From positions 19,094,001 through 19,158,000 of the forward strand of contig NC_092590.1 of the NCBI RefSeq assembly GCF_047663525.1: a DNA stretch of 64,000 nt, written 5' to 3'. A program made the translations under genes and the position numbers. The notes beneath the pieces were generated by a model. The model did no database searches, was not told the origin of the DNA, and saw only the letters and a list, made by a program, of their open reading frames with translations. Source of the DNA: Anas platyrhynchos. Lineage: Eukaryota > Chordata > Aves > Anseriformes > Anatidae. Positions 1-12,224 of this stretch are shown piece after piece. Numbering within the stretch: position 1 is the first letter of the stretch; every line of letters begins with the position of its first letter.

Positions 1-3000
1 CAGCTTTAAAGTTACAAAGCCTGCCCTGTTCAGATATGGGGAGATTTGGACTAGTCAAAATAAAGTCAAAGAATAATAGCACACCGATAGTGGAAAGTGT
101 TTTGCAATCACTGGCACAAAAAAATAGCCCTTTCATATTAGAGTCCAGTTTAACCAGGCCATGGGATGCCACACTAGGCTTGCGTGCCTGAAAGTGGAGG
201 AGAAATAAAAGGGATTATTTAAAAAATGAAGTACTTTCTAGGCATAAATCCCTTTCTTGGAAGGGCATATTTAAATGTACTTTACTTTTTTTTAGTCAAA
301 GAAGTAAGAAAGCTTGCCTGATTGCCAGAAAAAAGCTGTTAGGTATCAAAAGTTAGTTCAGCTTCTCCAGTATTTGATAATCCAATTCCTCCTGTGTGCG
401 CTTATACCAAACTTAAGCTCTAAATGCTTAAGGTTTAGTTTTAAAATCAATGTTAATGATTAACGTGTACTCCTAGCTGCCTTCCAGGATGATGGCAAGT
501 GAGAAATGATGCCAATAACAGCCCAAGATGGTCTCTGTAGGGACCAAGGAATTCCCATCTAACAGAAGAACCAGCCCTGGACATCTGAAGGTTAACTGGC
601 TCCAAGCACCCATAAAACCTGCCTGCAAAAACAAGGCACGCGAGCTGTGACCCCGGTAGGTGAAGGTATGCTTGTCTCTAAATATGAGTTAGTGTAAGGC
701 TAATTCTGCTGCCCTGAATGAAGATTAATGCTCACTCTTACTCCATTAGAGTGAAACATGAGGGAAGCCTGCTGCGTATGCTGGCTAGCAAGCGGCACGG
801 CCAGGAGCTGCCCAGCTCGGCCCGTTCCTCTGCCAAAAGGTAAGTTAGGCTTGGGTGGTTCCCCCGCTCGCCGCTGGAAGGGATTGCATCTAAGGCGTGC
901 TCACCGCCTCACCAGGGAATACCCTTGGCAATTTTTTATGACATTCCACAAACAGATCAGTTTTCGGTTCTCCGTGAGCACGCAGGATGATTCAAGAGTT
1001 CCCTGACATTTGTTTTCGGAACGGCCTCCATGCATCCCCTTTCCCTCCCCACCACACCGAGTTTTGGTTGCAGTCCTTCGCAGCGGATCTGGAGTTACAC
1101 GAGCCATCGGCTGCTGCTGGAAGAGCTGCAGCACGCGCTGCCTTTCAAGGGGGGCAGTGCCCTGAGACGTGGGGGCATCCGAGTGCTACATGAGCCTGTG
1201 AAGAAGAAGATGGTCTCTGAAAGGAGCGACAGAAGAGCCCGAGCTCAGACAGCGGTCCTACCAAGCGGCACTCACCTCCGGGCTGCACACACGCCACTGC
1301 TTCGCAGAGACAGCATCTAAGGCAAGAGCACAGACACAGTGGGTACACAGAGGAGACAGGTACGGGTTTAGGAATACTGTCTAGGTTTTAAAACACGTAA
1401 TTTTGTAAGTAGAAAACACTGTAAAGTTGTACTCATCTCCCTGTGTACACATCCAGGGCTACTTTGGCTGTACCTGCACCTACCACGAGAGGAATGGCAT
1501 CAATGTAAACCTGAGCTGCAGCACCCCCAAATGCAAGGGGAGCTCAGTTCCGCAGCAGTTAGGGGTTACTGCAACAGGCAGAAAAACACCTCGCAGGCAT
1601 TACAGGACTGTTTACTGTCTTCAAGTCAAACTGTACACCAAAAAATGCATCAAAGAATTAAATGGATGTCCTAAGGCCCGTATAATGTTAGCAGGTCTCA
1701 AATACTTGACGCGTGTGCTTCTCTCATCCACTCAAAATATTCCTCATTTGTCTGACAAGCTTCCCTCCTTCCCAGTCTTTCCCTCCAGACTAAGATGGAG
1801 AAGGATGAGGGTTATTGCACAGGCAAAAACAAATGAAAAGCCTAAAGATTTAACTGCTCCCAATGGTAAGACCTAATTTGTCTGGAGGAAAAAATGCAAG
1901 CCAAGGGCAACCTGATGGTCTGAACCCAGCTCCTCCTGGCACTTCTGGCTATGCTGCCATGTGAGAAGTTGCCTAGCCCTGTTTTCCTTTTGCTTTCTTA
2001 ACTTTCCACAACAAAAAGGGATTAGAGGAAAGGCGTTCACAAGTGGAAATTTCTGCTGGGTGGATAATTCATCCTGTGGTAGCTCTCTCCCATTTCCAAG
2101 GCCGGTTGTAAATTCATCTACCAGGGTAAATACAAATTGAGTCTTAAGGAATAGAGGAAGCCAGTAAAGAGAAGTCCCCAGTTCTCTGGAATTACGTCCA
2201 CCACTGCCCCAGCCTGCCTTTTCCTGCCCTGGGCTGGTCAGTTCCTCTCCTCTACGAAAACGCCAAAGAGAAGTGTTTTCCCTTGCCCGGAGAGAACTTT
2301 TTGGACAAATACTCTGCCTTTGTGCCCCGTGACAATCAGTTTTAAGTTTCACATTTCTCTTTATCAGCAGGAAGCTCTGTTCAGCAGCAGCCTGTGTCGT
2401 TTGGGTACGAGCTGAGCCACTACGTGCTCCGACAAGAAGCTAGCCAACAAGCCCTCTCCGAAGAGCCAGGCGAGCTTGCAGTCTCGCAGCGCTGGCAGCA
2501 GTTCCTGCCCGCGGTTTTGCCCGCAGATGGCCAGGTGATAACGCCACGCTTTCCCCGAGCACTGCAACTCTGCTCCTGCTCTCTGTGCCCAAAGCACCGA
2601 GAAAGGTAAAAGAAATTCCCCACGGAAACTCTCAAACACCTCTTCAGGCTGTGAAACCTCTGTGCTGAGCACCAGAAGCTGGAACAGCTGCAGGCCACAT
2701 AACCGAAAGCTTAAAAACCTGTGAGACCTCTCCACCCCGTTGTTCACACGAGACAGGACCACAGCACTGAGCCAAGCACACAGAGCAGCTTGTCTGCTCT
2801 CCCCCTTTCACAGTTCTCCTGCCACAAAAAAAATAAAATAGCCACAACTCTGGAGAAGGAAGTCTTCCTCCATGTGCTTCTCTCAGCACTCAGAGCAATG
2901 CGAGAGCCTTTTGGAAGAGCTTTTTGATTGATTTCTCAGGAAGAAAAAAAAAAGCAAAACTAATCTGTGATTAGAAGTCACAAAGATGCTCAGTCAGGTG

Positions 3001-6000
3001 GAAGCATTCCTGAAAAGCAAGGGGGAAACTACCTAACAAATTCAGTCAGCTGCCTTGGAGGGTAAACAGCAAACCTGGGCACAATCTACAGATCTTGACT
3101 ATTACCAACAGTGGATGTTTTTGTAGTTCTCTTCATACTTGTAAGTAAAAGTTGTTGAACTAAAAAAGTCTGTTGGATTGACCCTGCCACCAAAGCAAAG
3201 CCAAAAAATAAAAATAAAGAAAAGAAGGGTTCACTTTACAGCATTGCTCCAAATGTCTTCTGTGCTTCCAGCTGACCCGGAAGGCACACTTCTCAGCATT
3301 TACAGAACTTGGCCTAGCAGCCCATAAAAGCCTCCGTTTTAAGATGACCCGTCAGTAATGCAGATTCCTGGAGTTGCCTTAAAATGTCCTTAAAAACAGG
3401 AGACTGTTTTAGGCAGGGATAAAGCTTCCCCTCCAATCCTGTGACCCTGCAAGGTGCAGGCCAAGCATCCCTTCTGTGTGTAGCTGTGTGACACGGCTCG
3501 TTTATCGCTGAAAGAAGGCGATTCCCCTTTCTCCTTGCTTCCTGAGGAAACGGTCTCCCTCCCTGCCTCCCCCAAAAGCTCACAACAAAACTCTCTCTGC
3601 AGCAACAGCGTATTAACTGTTCGTCTCTATTCCATTACCTGCAGAGCTGCCTCAACCTGTGAATAAATATTCTTTTGTCTTTAAATAGTGTTTAAAATAT
3701 TCACATTGGTTTTGAGTTTCAGCTGGCTGCAAGAAGGGACCGGAGAGGTGCCGACCTGCAGTAGTGTCTGTGGAAGAGCTGGTGGTGAGGACAAGGACGG
3801 GTGGTGAGGATGAAGGACAGGTAGGTAGGAGCTTTGGGTGGCATTCCCATTGCCCACACGACTTTTCTGCTGACATCACCAGCAACTTTTCTCTCTGGAA
3901 CAAGCACTGCTGATGGTTGTAGGCAAGACAGATAATCTGGTGAAAAAAGTAAAGCTGTACGAGAGTTCCCCTGGATCCAGTGCAATGGGAGGCAGCCTGC
4001 TGCTGTTTTGATCCTCAGGTAACCAGGTTTGACCCCGCCACCTTTACCAATGTCATAAGCAAGCTTCACCTTGCCTTCAGCAGCAAGGCGATGAGCAAAA
4101 AGCCCTCCTCTTCCTCTCTCCCCTGACCCTACTCTCACCATTGTGCTCAAAGCGGCAGCATTTTGCATTCCCCAACGTGTTTACTGGGACAAAAAAGGGA
4201 GAAGTGTTTCATTTCTCTCCTGGTGTGTGACTGTCTGAACACCTTTGTTAACATGACTGCGTACAAGTGCTGTAGATCTGTGAAACCTGCCTGCAGACAA
4301 CACACACAGTTAACTTTATTTGAAATACACACCCTAGGAAATCTGCAGACAGTCCTACAGCCCTTCTAATCCTATTTTATACACCCTTCTCAGGGCAAGT
4401 ATCACGTAGAAAGCCCCCTTACCAGGCAGAAAGACGATAAAACCCTCCAGTGAACTGCTGAGCATAACCAGCTGCAACGCCGTGCAACCAAAAATGCCAT
4501 TAATCATTTACATCAGGAAATGCCAAAGGAAGGGAGAGCACACAGCCTTATCTGCTCCTTGTGTACACATGCAGGTTACAGGCTGTGGTTAAACCAGTCG
4601 TTCGCAGGACACGCAGCAGCTAAATGGGGCTCTGCTCCCTGGCCCTGGCTGCCGACTTTGTGTCTCCAAAATCCAGAATCGCCGTGCTCACTGCCTGCAC
4701 GAGCTGTGTCTAAAACTGCCTGCAGCTGCTGCTTCTTCATCTCGTGGAATTTTTATCAGTGCCGATTTAATGCCTTCCCTCGAAAGGTATAAAATCTGTT
4801 TCTTGTAGAACATCACATAAGGCATTTCTGCCTGGCTTTAATCGTATTTTAAATGAGTGTCTTTTCAGCCCCAGAGGGAAAGCTTTCTGGTAGCGTCTGA
4901 ATGCTGTTAAATCACTTCTTGATCCTCTGTACGGAGATGTGCAAGTGGCTGCAAAAGTTACTCTGCTGACCAGGACTCCGGAGCAGCTCTTCTGGTGAGA
5001 TCTTCCTCCAGTGCACTTCTTTTTTCCTTCAGAACAATTCCAGGTCGGGCTTTTTGGTTTCCAGTGCTGACCTGGGAGGTAAGTCCTCTCCTAAATAATG
5101 GGAACTGAGTCACGTCCAGTACCGTGCCAGCACAGGTAGCTGTCACTTTGCCCTTCTGCGAGTGTATCAAGCTTACAGCAAAACCAGCCAGCGTGTTCTG
5201 CTAAAAGCCTGCAGTCCCCTCTGCACCTCGCTCTCTGAGGTCTTACTCCTGAAAGAGGCACGAAGGGACCCAGTAAATCCTCTGTGTATAGACTCCTTTT
5301 GCCACCTCCTGCAGGTTCCTTCAAAGTTTGCTTTGTCCCCTCTGAGCTGTCTGTTCATTTTTTGGAGGGGTGTCAGGTGGCTGGAAGTGCACGTGTGAAG
5401 TTTACTGACACAGACCTGGAAGTGTGAGCCTTTTAACGTGCAGAACTGCTGTCATCAGATAAAGGTAGCCATGAAGAAACATCCTAAAACCCTCTCTGCT
5501 TTTACCATTACAGGTGGGAGGCAGGAGCTGTGCAGACAAACCACTAAAAGCCCCAGGACTGCTCCGAAGATGAAGTTACACGCTGCCTTCTGGTGATCCA
5601 ACCGCCACCACTTCTCAAAAACAGGAGCGCCCTGCAGCCTCCGTCTCCTGCTTTGTTTATTTACCGCCAGGTGAGGGAGCGAAACCGGCTCAGCACAGGG
5701 CCCAACACGTGCCAAGGGCTGGGAGGAGAGCAGGGCTTCCCCTTCTGGCTCCAGTGCACTCTGCTGGGACAGCAACAGCTCCCCGGAGACTGCTGCACGT
5801 TCCGACACGCGAATTTACAACCTGGTAAATGGGGGGGAAGGCGCAGCTCTCGGATCCACTCGCAGTTTCTACACGGCTGGCTAGGGTGACGGAAGACCCG
5901 ATGACAACACAAACGAGCAGGGCAAGCGTTGGGCAAGCAGCAGCCCAGGCAGCTTGCTAGCTCTAGCCAGCGGTGGGACACTGCACCCAGACAAGTGCAG

Positions 6001-7239
6001 AGGAGAGTGTCTGTCTGCTTAAGAGCTGTGGGTGTTTCACCAGCTCTAACACGTGTACTTGAGGCAGAAGAAACACCCTGTTAGATGGAGGGAGGCAAGT
6101 ACCTAGCACGTAAGCTTTGTCACAGGCCATCATCAACATTAAGCACCGAATTAAAAAAAAAATATTAGCAGAGGCTTAGCATTTAACGCCTTAAGTAGTA
6201 AATCCACAGCAAATCCTCCTGAATTAGATCCAGGAGGTATGAGTAAAATGTATTTTAACTCGTTTTTTAAAGTTTTCTGAGGTGCCACCTGAGGCTCCCA
6301 AACAACTGATCTCCACCTTGATGTCGGCTTTGTCAGCGCTCTGCAAATCAGATGGCACCCAGCGCCTCACACACCCCTCTGCGGCTCAGGAATCTCCTTC
6401 TGGTACAGAAAAAGCAAACCGTTCATTTGCATTTAGCCCCCCTCTTAAACTTATGTAACCTGAAAGCCTCCAGCAGACTGAGGCTGAGCTAAGCAGTGGG
6501 TTTGTGTGGTTAAAGGAAATTTGCTCTAGAATTACGCATGTTACCACTTAAAACAAAATGTTTGCAGAAGGAAGAAGAGACGCGCCTCCCCGTTTGTGCA
6601 CGCTGACTCTGAACACAAAAGGCAGCAGCTGCTGCGAGCTACCTAACTGTAAGTTTTTCTTTGCAATGTTTTAGATGTAAATTAAGTAAAGACTCACCCG
6701 GGTGTGCAGATTAATTATTTTTTCTCCCCTGATTCCCTTTCACTTCACTTCCAGAGTCCACACACACCTTGTTGGAATCACGTTCTGGCTTACTTCTGGC
6801 CAGACTGGTGTGAGAGCTAAATATTGCTGTGCTTGGCGAACCCAGAGACAAGCCTGCCTTGCTTTTTGTAAAAATAAGACCGGTAATGAAAAACAACCAG
6901 AGTCTGAACGATAAAAAAATCCCAGCTTATCACACGAAACGGAGTTTTATAAATACCCTCGCAAGGCAAGAAAACAAGTAGCAGTCATAACACCACTTAC
7001 TTGTGGAGAACTCCCACTGCAGAAGTTACCCAGCTCCTAGTGACAGCAGGCGGGGAGAGGAGAGCCACGCACACCGAACTCAGACTGACCGCTCCTGCCT
7101 TCCGAGGCAGGCAGCAGAACGGCTGATTACACCAGGTCCCCTCGGCCCTGCAGGAGTTGTGCTTTCCTGACAACGCCACTGCTACCAGCACAGGGAAAAA
7201 AAACACCCTTACAAGCAAAAACAAGCTCTATCAGTAAAA

Positions 7240-7370
7240 GTCCACTTGTGCAGATAACTGCATCTACAGCCGGGGCTTCTGCTGGCACAGCTATGTCAGT
7301 CACGGGTCACACTTCGTCACCGTGCTCGCAGACAGAGCTGTGCCAGCAGAAGTTTGCCATATAGACCTGG
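7240..7370. mobile_element. Relic of a palindromic non-autonomous DNA transposon (MITE-like)
   Basis: Two perfect 17-nt inverted arms, 7276-7292 (cttctgctggcacagct) and 7336-7352, face each other. Inside them pairing continues after one mismatch (7294-7297 with 7331-7334), and a further five pairs form between 7301-7305 and 7320-7324. The arm sequence (ctggcacagctatgtc) and the flank (tatagacctgg) resemble an old palindromic hAT-like repeat family that I recall from reptile and bird genomes. That identification is from memory and not from a search. The outer limits given are approximate. A pre-miRNA-like hairpin is the alternative reading. Confidence 0.5.
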
Positions 7371-7683
7371 TGTGAAGCTCAACAGCCATCAAAGTGAATC
7401 CGCAAAGTTTCGCGTTTTTCAGGCCACTGCCAAATGAACTTTTTCCAACCAACACCCTGACGATCGGCATTCTTGCTCCTGTGTCGTGGGCACGTTAGCA
7501 TCCTGGCTTCCGAGGGGAGAAGAAACCTAAACTTAGCCCAGGAATGTGGCAACACCTTTCATCCACTGACATCGTACTTTAAATTCACAAACTAAATTAG
7601 AAAGCAGGAGCCCCTGCAGGAAGAAAAGGCAGAAACGAATAAATTAAGTTCTGCTCTACTTTGGCACTCGCAGTGCTCAAAAG

Positions 7684-7705
7684 TTCTCGCTTTTAATAGC
7701 GAGAA
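7684..7705. repeat. Short perfect inverted repeat
   Basis: Eight-base arms ttctcgct (7684-7691) and agcgagaa (7698-7705) are separated by six bases. No function is evident; it is probably incidental within the intron. Confidence 0.4.
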
Positions 7706-8217
7706 GAGAACAAAACCGAAAGCGTTTGACGGGATGTGTTTAGCAGACAGCAAAGCACTGCAAAATCCCCCCCTGGTTGAGTTAAACCGAACGGGCCGGC
7801 TGCAGGAGGCCTTTTATCACCCACAAACAGCTCTGAAGACAGCGGGCCAGGAGATTTCACGCCCCGGCGGATGCTCGAGCATAAGTTGTGTGCGGATGAA
7901 CCGACACGGCAGCGCGGGTCAGGCACACGGCGAGGCACGGAGCTGTCCCGGGGCACGGAGCAGCAGCATTACGGGATAAAATCACCAATTTCTGTGCCAG
8001 TTCCAGCCCAGCTCGGTGTGGTTACGGGGAGAAGGGAGGCATGAAGGCGCTGGCCGCGCAGAGGCCACGCTCCTCCCCTGCCAGAGCTGGCCCTGCACAC
8101 CCGGGTGCAGCTTCGAGGAATTCCTGGGCTTTTGTCGCAGGGCAGGCGGCACGCACAGAAACGCACTTTGTGATTTTTTTTTGTTTGTTTGTTTTTTTGT
8201 TACAAATCGTGCAGCAC

Positions 8218-8745
8218 AACCATCCCGGAGGAGCGGCAGCGGCTAAAAATACCCGCCTTATCGTCCCTTGCCTTATCGCCCGCGGCCAGCAGCGCCCTGG
8301 AGCCGAGCTGCCTCCCCCTCGGCTTCACCCTGTGCCCCCCGCCGCCCCCCTCACCCCGAGCCCGGGGCCCCGCTCCCCGCTCCCCGCTCCCGGTCCCCGC
8401 TGCCCGCGGCCGGGCGGGCGGCGCAGGCCCCGACATGGCGGCCCCGCTCCCCGGGCAGGCCCCGGCGGCGCTCACCTGCATCCGGCGCGGCTGGCGGCGG
8501 GGCGGAGGAGGAGGAGGAGGCGGCGGGGCGGCCGGCAGCAACGACATGCGGGCGGCGGCCCGCCGGGGACGGGGACCGGGACGGGAAGGGGACGGGAAGG
8601 GGACGGGGAGCCGGGGACGGTGGCGGCGGGGAGGAGCGGGCGGCGCGGAGGGCGGGGGGAGGGAGGTGGGGACGGGAGGAGGAGGAGGAGGAGGAGGAGG
8701 AGGGAGCGGGCGGGGCTGGGGACTGAGGGGGGATCGGGGCGCGGG
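8218..8745 (-). promoter_or_regulatory. CNOT6L: CpG-island promoter of CNOT6L
   Basis: The stretch is very GC- and CpG-rich, with no evident TATA box. It contains GGA-repeat tracts near 8503-8520 and 8677-8703, and runs of short G-tracts at 8560-8640. A YY1-like core (ACATGGCGGC) lies at 8433-8442 on the plus strand, just inside the proposed intron 1. The transcription start cannot be placed; it should lie between about 8550 and 8740 on the minus strand. The promoter is head-to-head with MRPL1, about 3.9 kb away. Confidence 0.65.
8476..8700 (-). CDS. CNOT6L: CNOT6L exon 1 (5' UTR, possibly coding at its end)
   Basis: CNOT6L is a CCR4-type, EEP-family poly(A) deadenylase subunit of the cytoplasmic CCR4-NOT complex. 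On the minus strand the exon ends GATGCAG and is followed by a good donor, GTGAGC, at 8475-8470. Gene identity is inferred from position: a minus-strand CpG-island first exon next to MRPL1, as in other amniotes. No CNOT6L-diagnostic protein sequence is in the window. An ATG at 8547 opens 24 codons (MSLLPAAP, then nine prolines in all, then RRQPRRMQ) that reach the donor in phase 0. The exon is most likely 5' UTR, but an N-terminal extension is possible. The 5' boundary (about 8700) is a guess. Confidence 0.5.
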
Positions 8746-9369
8746 ACCCCGAAATGTGAAGGGATCCCGAAATGGTGACGGGATCCCAAAGTGGTGAAGG
8801 GACCCTCATTTGGTGACAGGACCCTGAAATGGTGAAGGGACCCTGAAACGGTGACGGGACCCTCAGATGGTGACGGGACCCCAAAACAGTGACAGGACCC
8901 CGAAATGGTGACGGGACTCTCAGATAGTGACAGGATCCTGAAGTGGTGCTGGACCCTCACATGGTGAAGGGACCCTGAAGTTGTGATGGGACCCTCAAAC
9001 AGTGGCAGGACCCCAAAATGGTGAAGGGACCCTCAAATAGTGACAGAGCCCAGAATGGTGATGGGACCCCAAAATGGTGAAGGGACCCTCAAATAGTGAT
9101 GGGACCCCGAAATGGTGAAGGGACCCTCACATGGTGACAGGACCCTCACATGGTGACAGGACTCTCAAATGGTGACAGGACCATCAGTGACAGGACCCTG
9201 AAGTGGTGCTGGACCACAAAATGGTGAAGGGACCCTCAAATAGTGATGGACCCCAAAATGGTGCTGGGACTCTCACATGGTGATGGGACCCCAAAATGGT
9301 GAAGGAACCCTCAAATAATGATGGGACCCCAAAGTGGTGCCCCAGCCCAAAATGGTGCCACAACCCTAG
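8741..9369. repeat. Degenerate 19-bp minisatellite, about 33 copies
   Basis: Head-to-tail variants of a 19-bp unit close to ggtgacgggaccctcaaat fill the interval. Units vary at the ctcaaat / cccaaaat / cctgaaat part and at gac / gaag / gat after ggt. In places two alternating unit types suggest a 38-bp higher-order repeat. The left end blends into the CNOT6L CpG island; the right end decays through cccaaaatggtgcc variants into unique sequence. Because 19 is not a multiple of three and the unit carries few stops on the minus strand, reading frames stay open across it with a 57-nt (19-residue) period. These are not genes. Confidence 0.9.
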
Positions 9370-12224
9370 CGAGGCCACCCCGCACTCATTAAGAGCCACC
9401 CAACACAGTGAGGTTAAGCAGCCCTCCACAGCTAATTGTTGCCATTAATTACAGTGAGGAGCATTCTCCAGAGCCTACATGAAGAGGGCACCCCACAAAG
9501 GCCTGCCGAGCTGAGGAAGTGAGGCAGATGTCAGGGAGAGCGGGCCCCACGCCGAGCATGAGGCAGAAGCCGAGCACTGAGGGTGTAGGTGGTGCCTCAG
9601 CTCACATTTGTCACCTCTTTTTCTCCAAAGGAAGCGTCTGTCTGCTGCAAAACCTTTCAGGCGCCCACGCTGTGGCTGTACAGGCGTACACGTGTGGCTG
9701 TACGTGTCTGAGGGCAGATGAAGCACGGGGACGCAGGTAAACAGCGTGCCAACGTTAGAGCACATTTTCTGCAGTTGGGCACACCGAAGTTGGAGGTTGC
9801 CTTCTTCTCAGGGCTGCTCCTAAGTTCAAAGAGGAAAAATAGGGGTGTTGCATGAGGACAGAGCATGGATTCAAAAAAGAAAACAAAAAAAAAAAAAAGA
9901 AGAAGAAAACAGGGGTGGAGAGGGGTGTAGGTCTTTGTGTGCTCATCTGTGGGATAGCACAGGAGGGAAAACTGGCAACAAAAGTGGCATAGAGCTGCCG
10001 GGAAGTACCTGTGAGGTACCTTGCAGCAAGCAGCTGAGGAGGTGTAGGGTAGGACAAGCAGTTCTTACTGAAACTCATTTCTTCTGCAGCTCTCTAGACT
10101 CATGCCGGACTCGTTTATGTTCAGAGTACAAGAAGCGTGGAGGGAGCCTCCACGATTTTTCAAGGGGTTCTGTTAGCAAATGGAGTAAATGAGTAAGCGG
10201 GAGCAGGCACAGACATACAGAGCAGGGCAGAGAGAAAGGAGGGCAAAAGAAAAAAGCCTCTTCAAATAGAAGTTTAATGGCCTGCCTTTCTTAAGAGAAA
10301 AATCATGTACAGCCTGTTAAAGGCTTTGGTACTGACTTCTTTGATGTTGGTGCCTTTAACTGATTCGCTCATTACTCCTCTCCCCTGAAAAATACAAACG
10401 GAGCAGTGAAGGAGGACTGTGCCCTCCCTTTTTCCCCTGCCTGGGTTAATCATTCTGTAGGTTTCCCAGCTCCCGTTACAGGCCAGGGCCTCGCCACCCT
10501 CACCTCAGGTACTGTTTCCCTCCTTTCTCAAAAGGGAGCGTAACTGAGAAACCAGGTTCTGCCAGTGGCCTGCCCGGGGTCACCGCCAGCAGGATCAGCA
10601 TCTCCTGGGGGCTCCCCCACCACTTGTACAGCAAACCGCAGCCTCCCCAAGGCCCTGCTTCCTTCGCAGAATAAATTTGTTATGTCTGGGTTCCTCACCG
10701 CGCTGTGCACAGGAGGTATTCAGAGTATCCGTACAGGTGATACGGAAGAATCATTAACAAGTTAACCGTGAGCCTGTGTTTCCCCACAGAGCCAAACCCC
10801 ACGATCTGCAGCAGTGACCTTCTGTTGAACAAATGGGAAGCTCATGAGGGGATTCAGAAGTCGTGGAGGAACAGGGTGAAGGATGTGGGTTGTTACCCGA
10901 TCACATGTGCATAGTAAGTAGGCTTGCATGGTAAGTCTTGTATTACGTTTGCCACCACTATAGGATATGCAGGTGCCTATTGCCCATCCAAAAAGAAACC
11001 CCATTGCCCAAACCTGATCTGCCTCTGTGCTTGGATTTTGTGCTTTTTCACTTGTCGTTAAGACTTTTTAACCGAGGAGGTTTTCTTCCTCCTGTCACCC
11101 TTGTACCTTCCCATCATCCTGGATCCTTTCCTGGGATACAGAGTGAACAGTTACACTGGAGAAACCTGTATTGGGTTTGCTATGCCATGCTTTGCATATG
11201 CACATAACATCAGCTACTCTGATTTAAAAATAACAATTCTAGTTCAAGAGGCTCCCTGCCGTATTTGGGAATGCACGAGGAGATGTAAACATCAAACAGC
11301 TGCCTGCAAAACAACTGCCAGGCCTTCAGCAGGGCCACTACCCATTCCCCGTGGTCCCTGTAGAGACTAAAGCTGTGTTTCTTTCTTTACCAAAGGGGCA
11401 CGGTGATCTGGGCTGAGACCCCTTCCCGCTCTGACATCCAGTGAGTGTGGCAGCCTCTCAGCCAGAAGTAAAAGAGCACAAAGGCACTGAAACAGCAAGA
11501 GAATATGGCAGACTAGGTCAGACCCCTATCAGAGTCTGTTAAAGTCAGAAAGAAGCTTACAGGGAAAAATTGGACTCGTGCTACTGGAGAACACACTGCT
11601 CAGAAGAGAAACGTCCGGTGTCAGTGTGAGCCAGATGTTTCACAAACACTTCAGAGCAAACCACTAGGTGAGATAGATAAACCTCTCTTCCGAGTTCTAA
11701 GAAAAGAAACAAAAAAGAATTTGGAGAATATTCTTGGTCCCAGGTTCATCAGGGAGGGAATAAAACCGTAGAAGTTAGTGTATTTATAGCCAAGAGCATG
11801 TCAGTGTGAAATAAGTGGGCCCCTTTAGCGAGCAGGAGACTGGAATACAGCTCATGGTGTGTACTGGAGCAGCTCAGCATCCGTGCTCCACAGGTGGGTT
11901 TGTAGGCAGCCAACGTCTGGGGCAGGCAGAGCTTTGTTAGGGACTCGCAGCACATCATTCTGCAGCAGAGCAGCCGATGTTAACCCGCAGGGGAGCTTCT
12001 TGCACCCCGTGTGTGAGCACTGAGGCAGGGGAAGCGGGAGGAGACCGGTGAGCAGCCACAGCAGGCTGGCAGCGGCACACACGCTGCATTTCTCCTGCGA
12101 CTCCTTCTGCCTCGTTTCTGTTTTATTATGTTTACGTGTGAGCTCTGTGTGGCACTTTTCAGGTTTTTGGCAGCTCCCAGCTTAAACCACGATGATTTTA
12201 AACCCTCTCCCCTGGCCGCTGCGG
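9370..12224. other. Spacer between the divergent CNOT6L and MRPL1 promoters
   Basis: No gene is recognisable. An A-rich tract lies at about 9873-9910. The open frames are short and overlap in several frames. Head-to-head promoters make this a plausible place for shared upstream control elements, but none can be named from the sequence. Confidence 0.6.

Larger units (their letters stand above)
1..8475 (-). other. CNOT6L: Inferred CNOT6L intron 1 (partial, runs off the left edge)
   Basis: No coding exon is recognisable on either strand. I looked on the minus strand for the start of the CNOT6L/CNOT6 protein (the KYDPPDPRR and WAELEISG segments) and did not see it, so the first conserved coding exon must lie beyond position 1. 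The open frames here are short, overlap in several frames and match no family I know. The intron assignment rests on the GT donor at 8475-8474 (minus strand) and on gene order. The only structured element I see is the inverted repeat near 7.3 kb. Confidence 0.5.

Noticed and set aside
1427-1876. 149-codon open frame on the plus strand
   Set aside because: It lacks an ATG at its start, resembles no known family and sits in what appears to be intron sequence.
1873-2762. Minus-strand frames of 159 and 132 codons within the CNOT6L intron
   Set aside because: Neither contains CNOT6L sequence or any recognisable domain, and overlapping frames in several phases suggest chance.
8041-8797. Plus-strand frames of 202-245 codons rich in Arg, Gly and Pro
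   Set aside because: They are typical spurious frames in a CpG island. The real exon here is on the minus strand, as shown by the GTGAGC donor at 8475.
8351-9429. Minus-strand open frames up to 177 codons with repetitive SGS/HHF/VPSP peptides
   Set aside because: They are translations of the 19-bp minisatellite and the GGA tracts. The periodicity is that of the DNA repeat, and no codon-level constraint is visible.
9873-9910. A-rich tract considered as the tail of a processed pseudogene or SINE
   Set aside because: No gene- or SINE-like body precedes it on either side and no target-site duplication was found.
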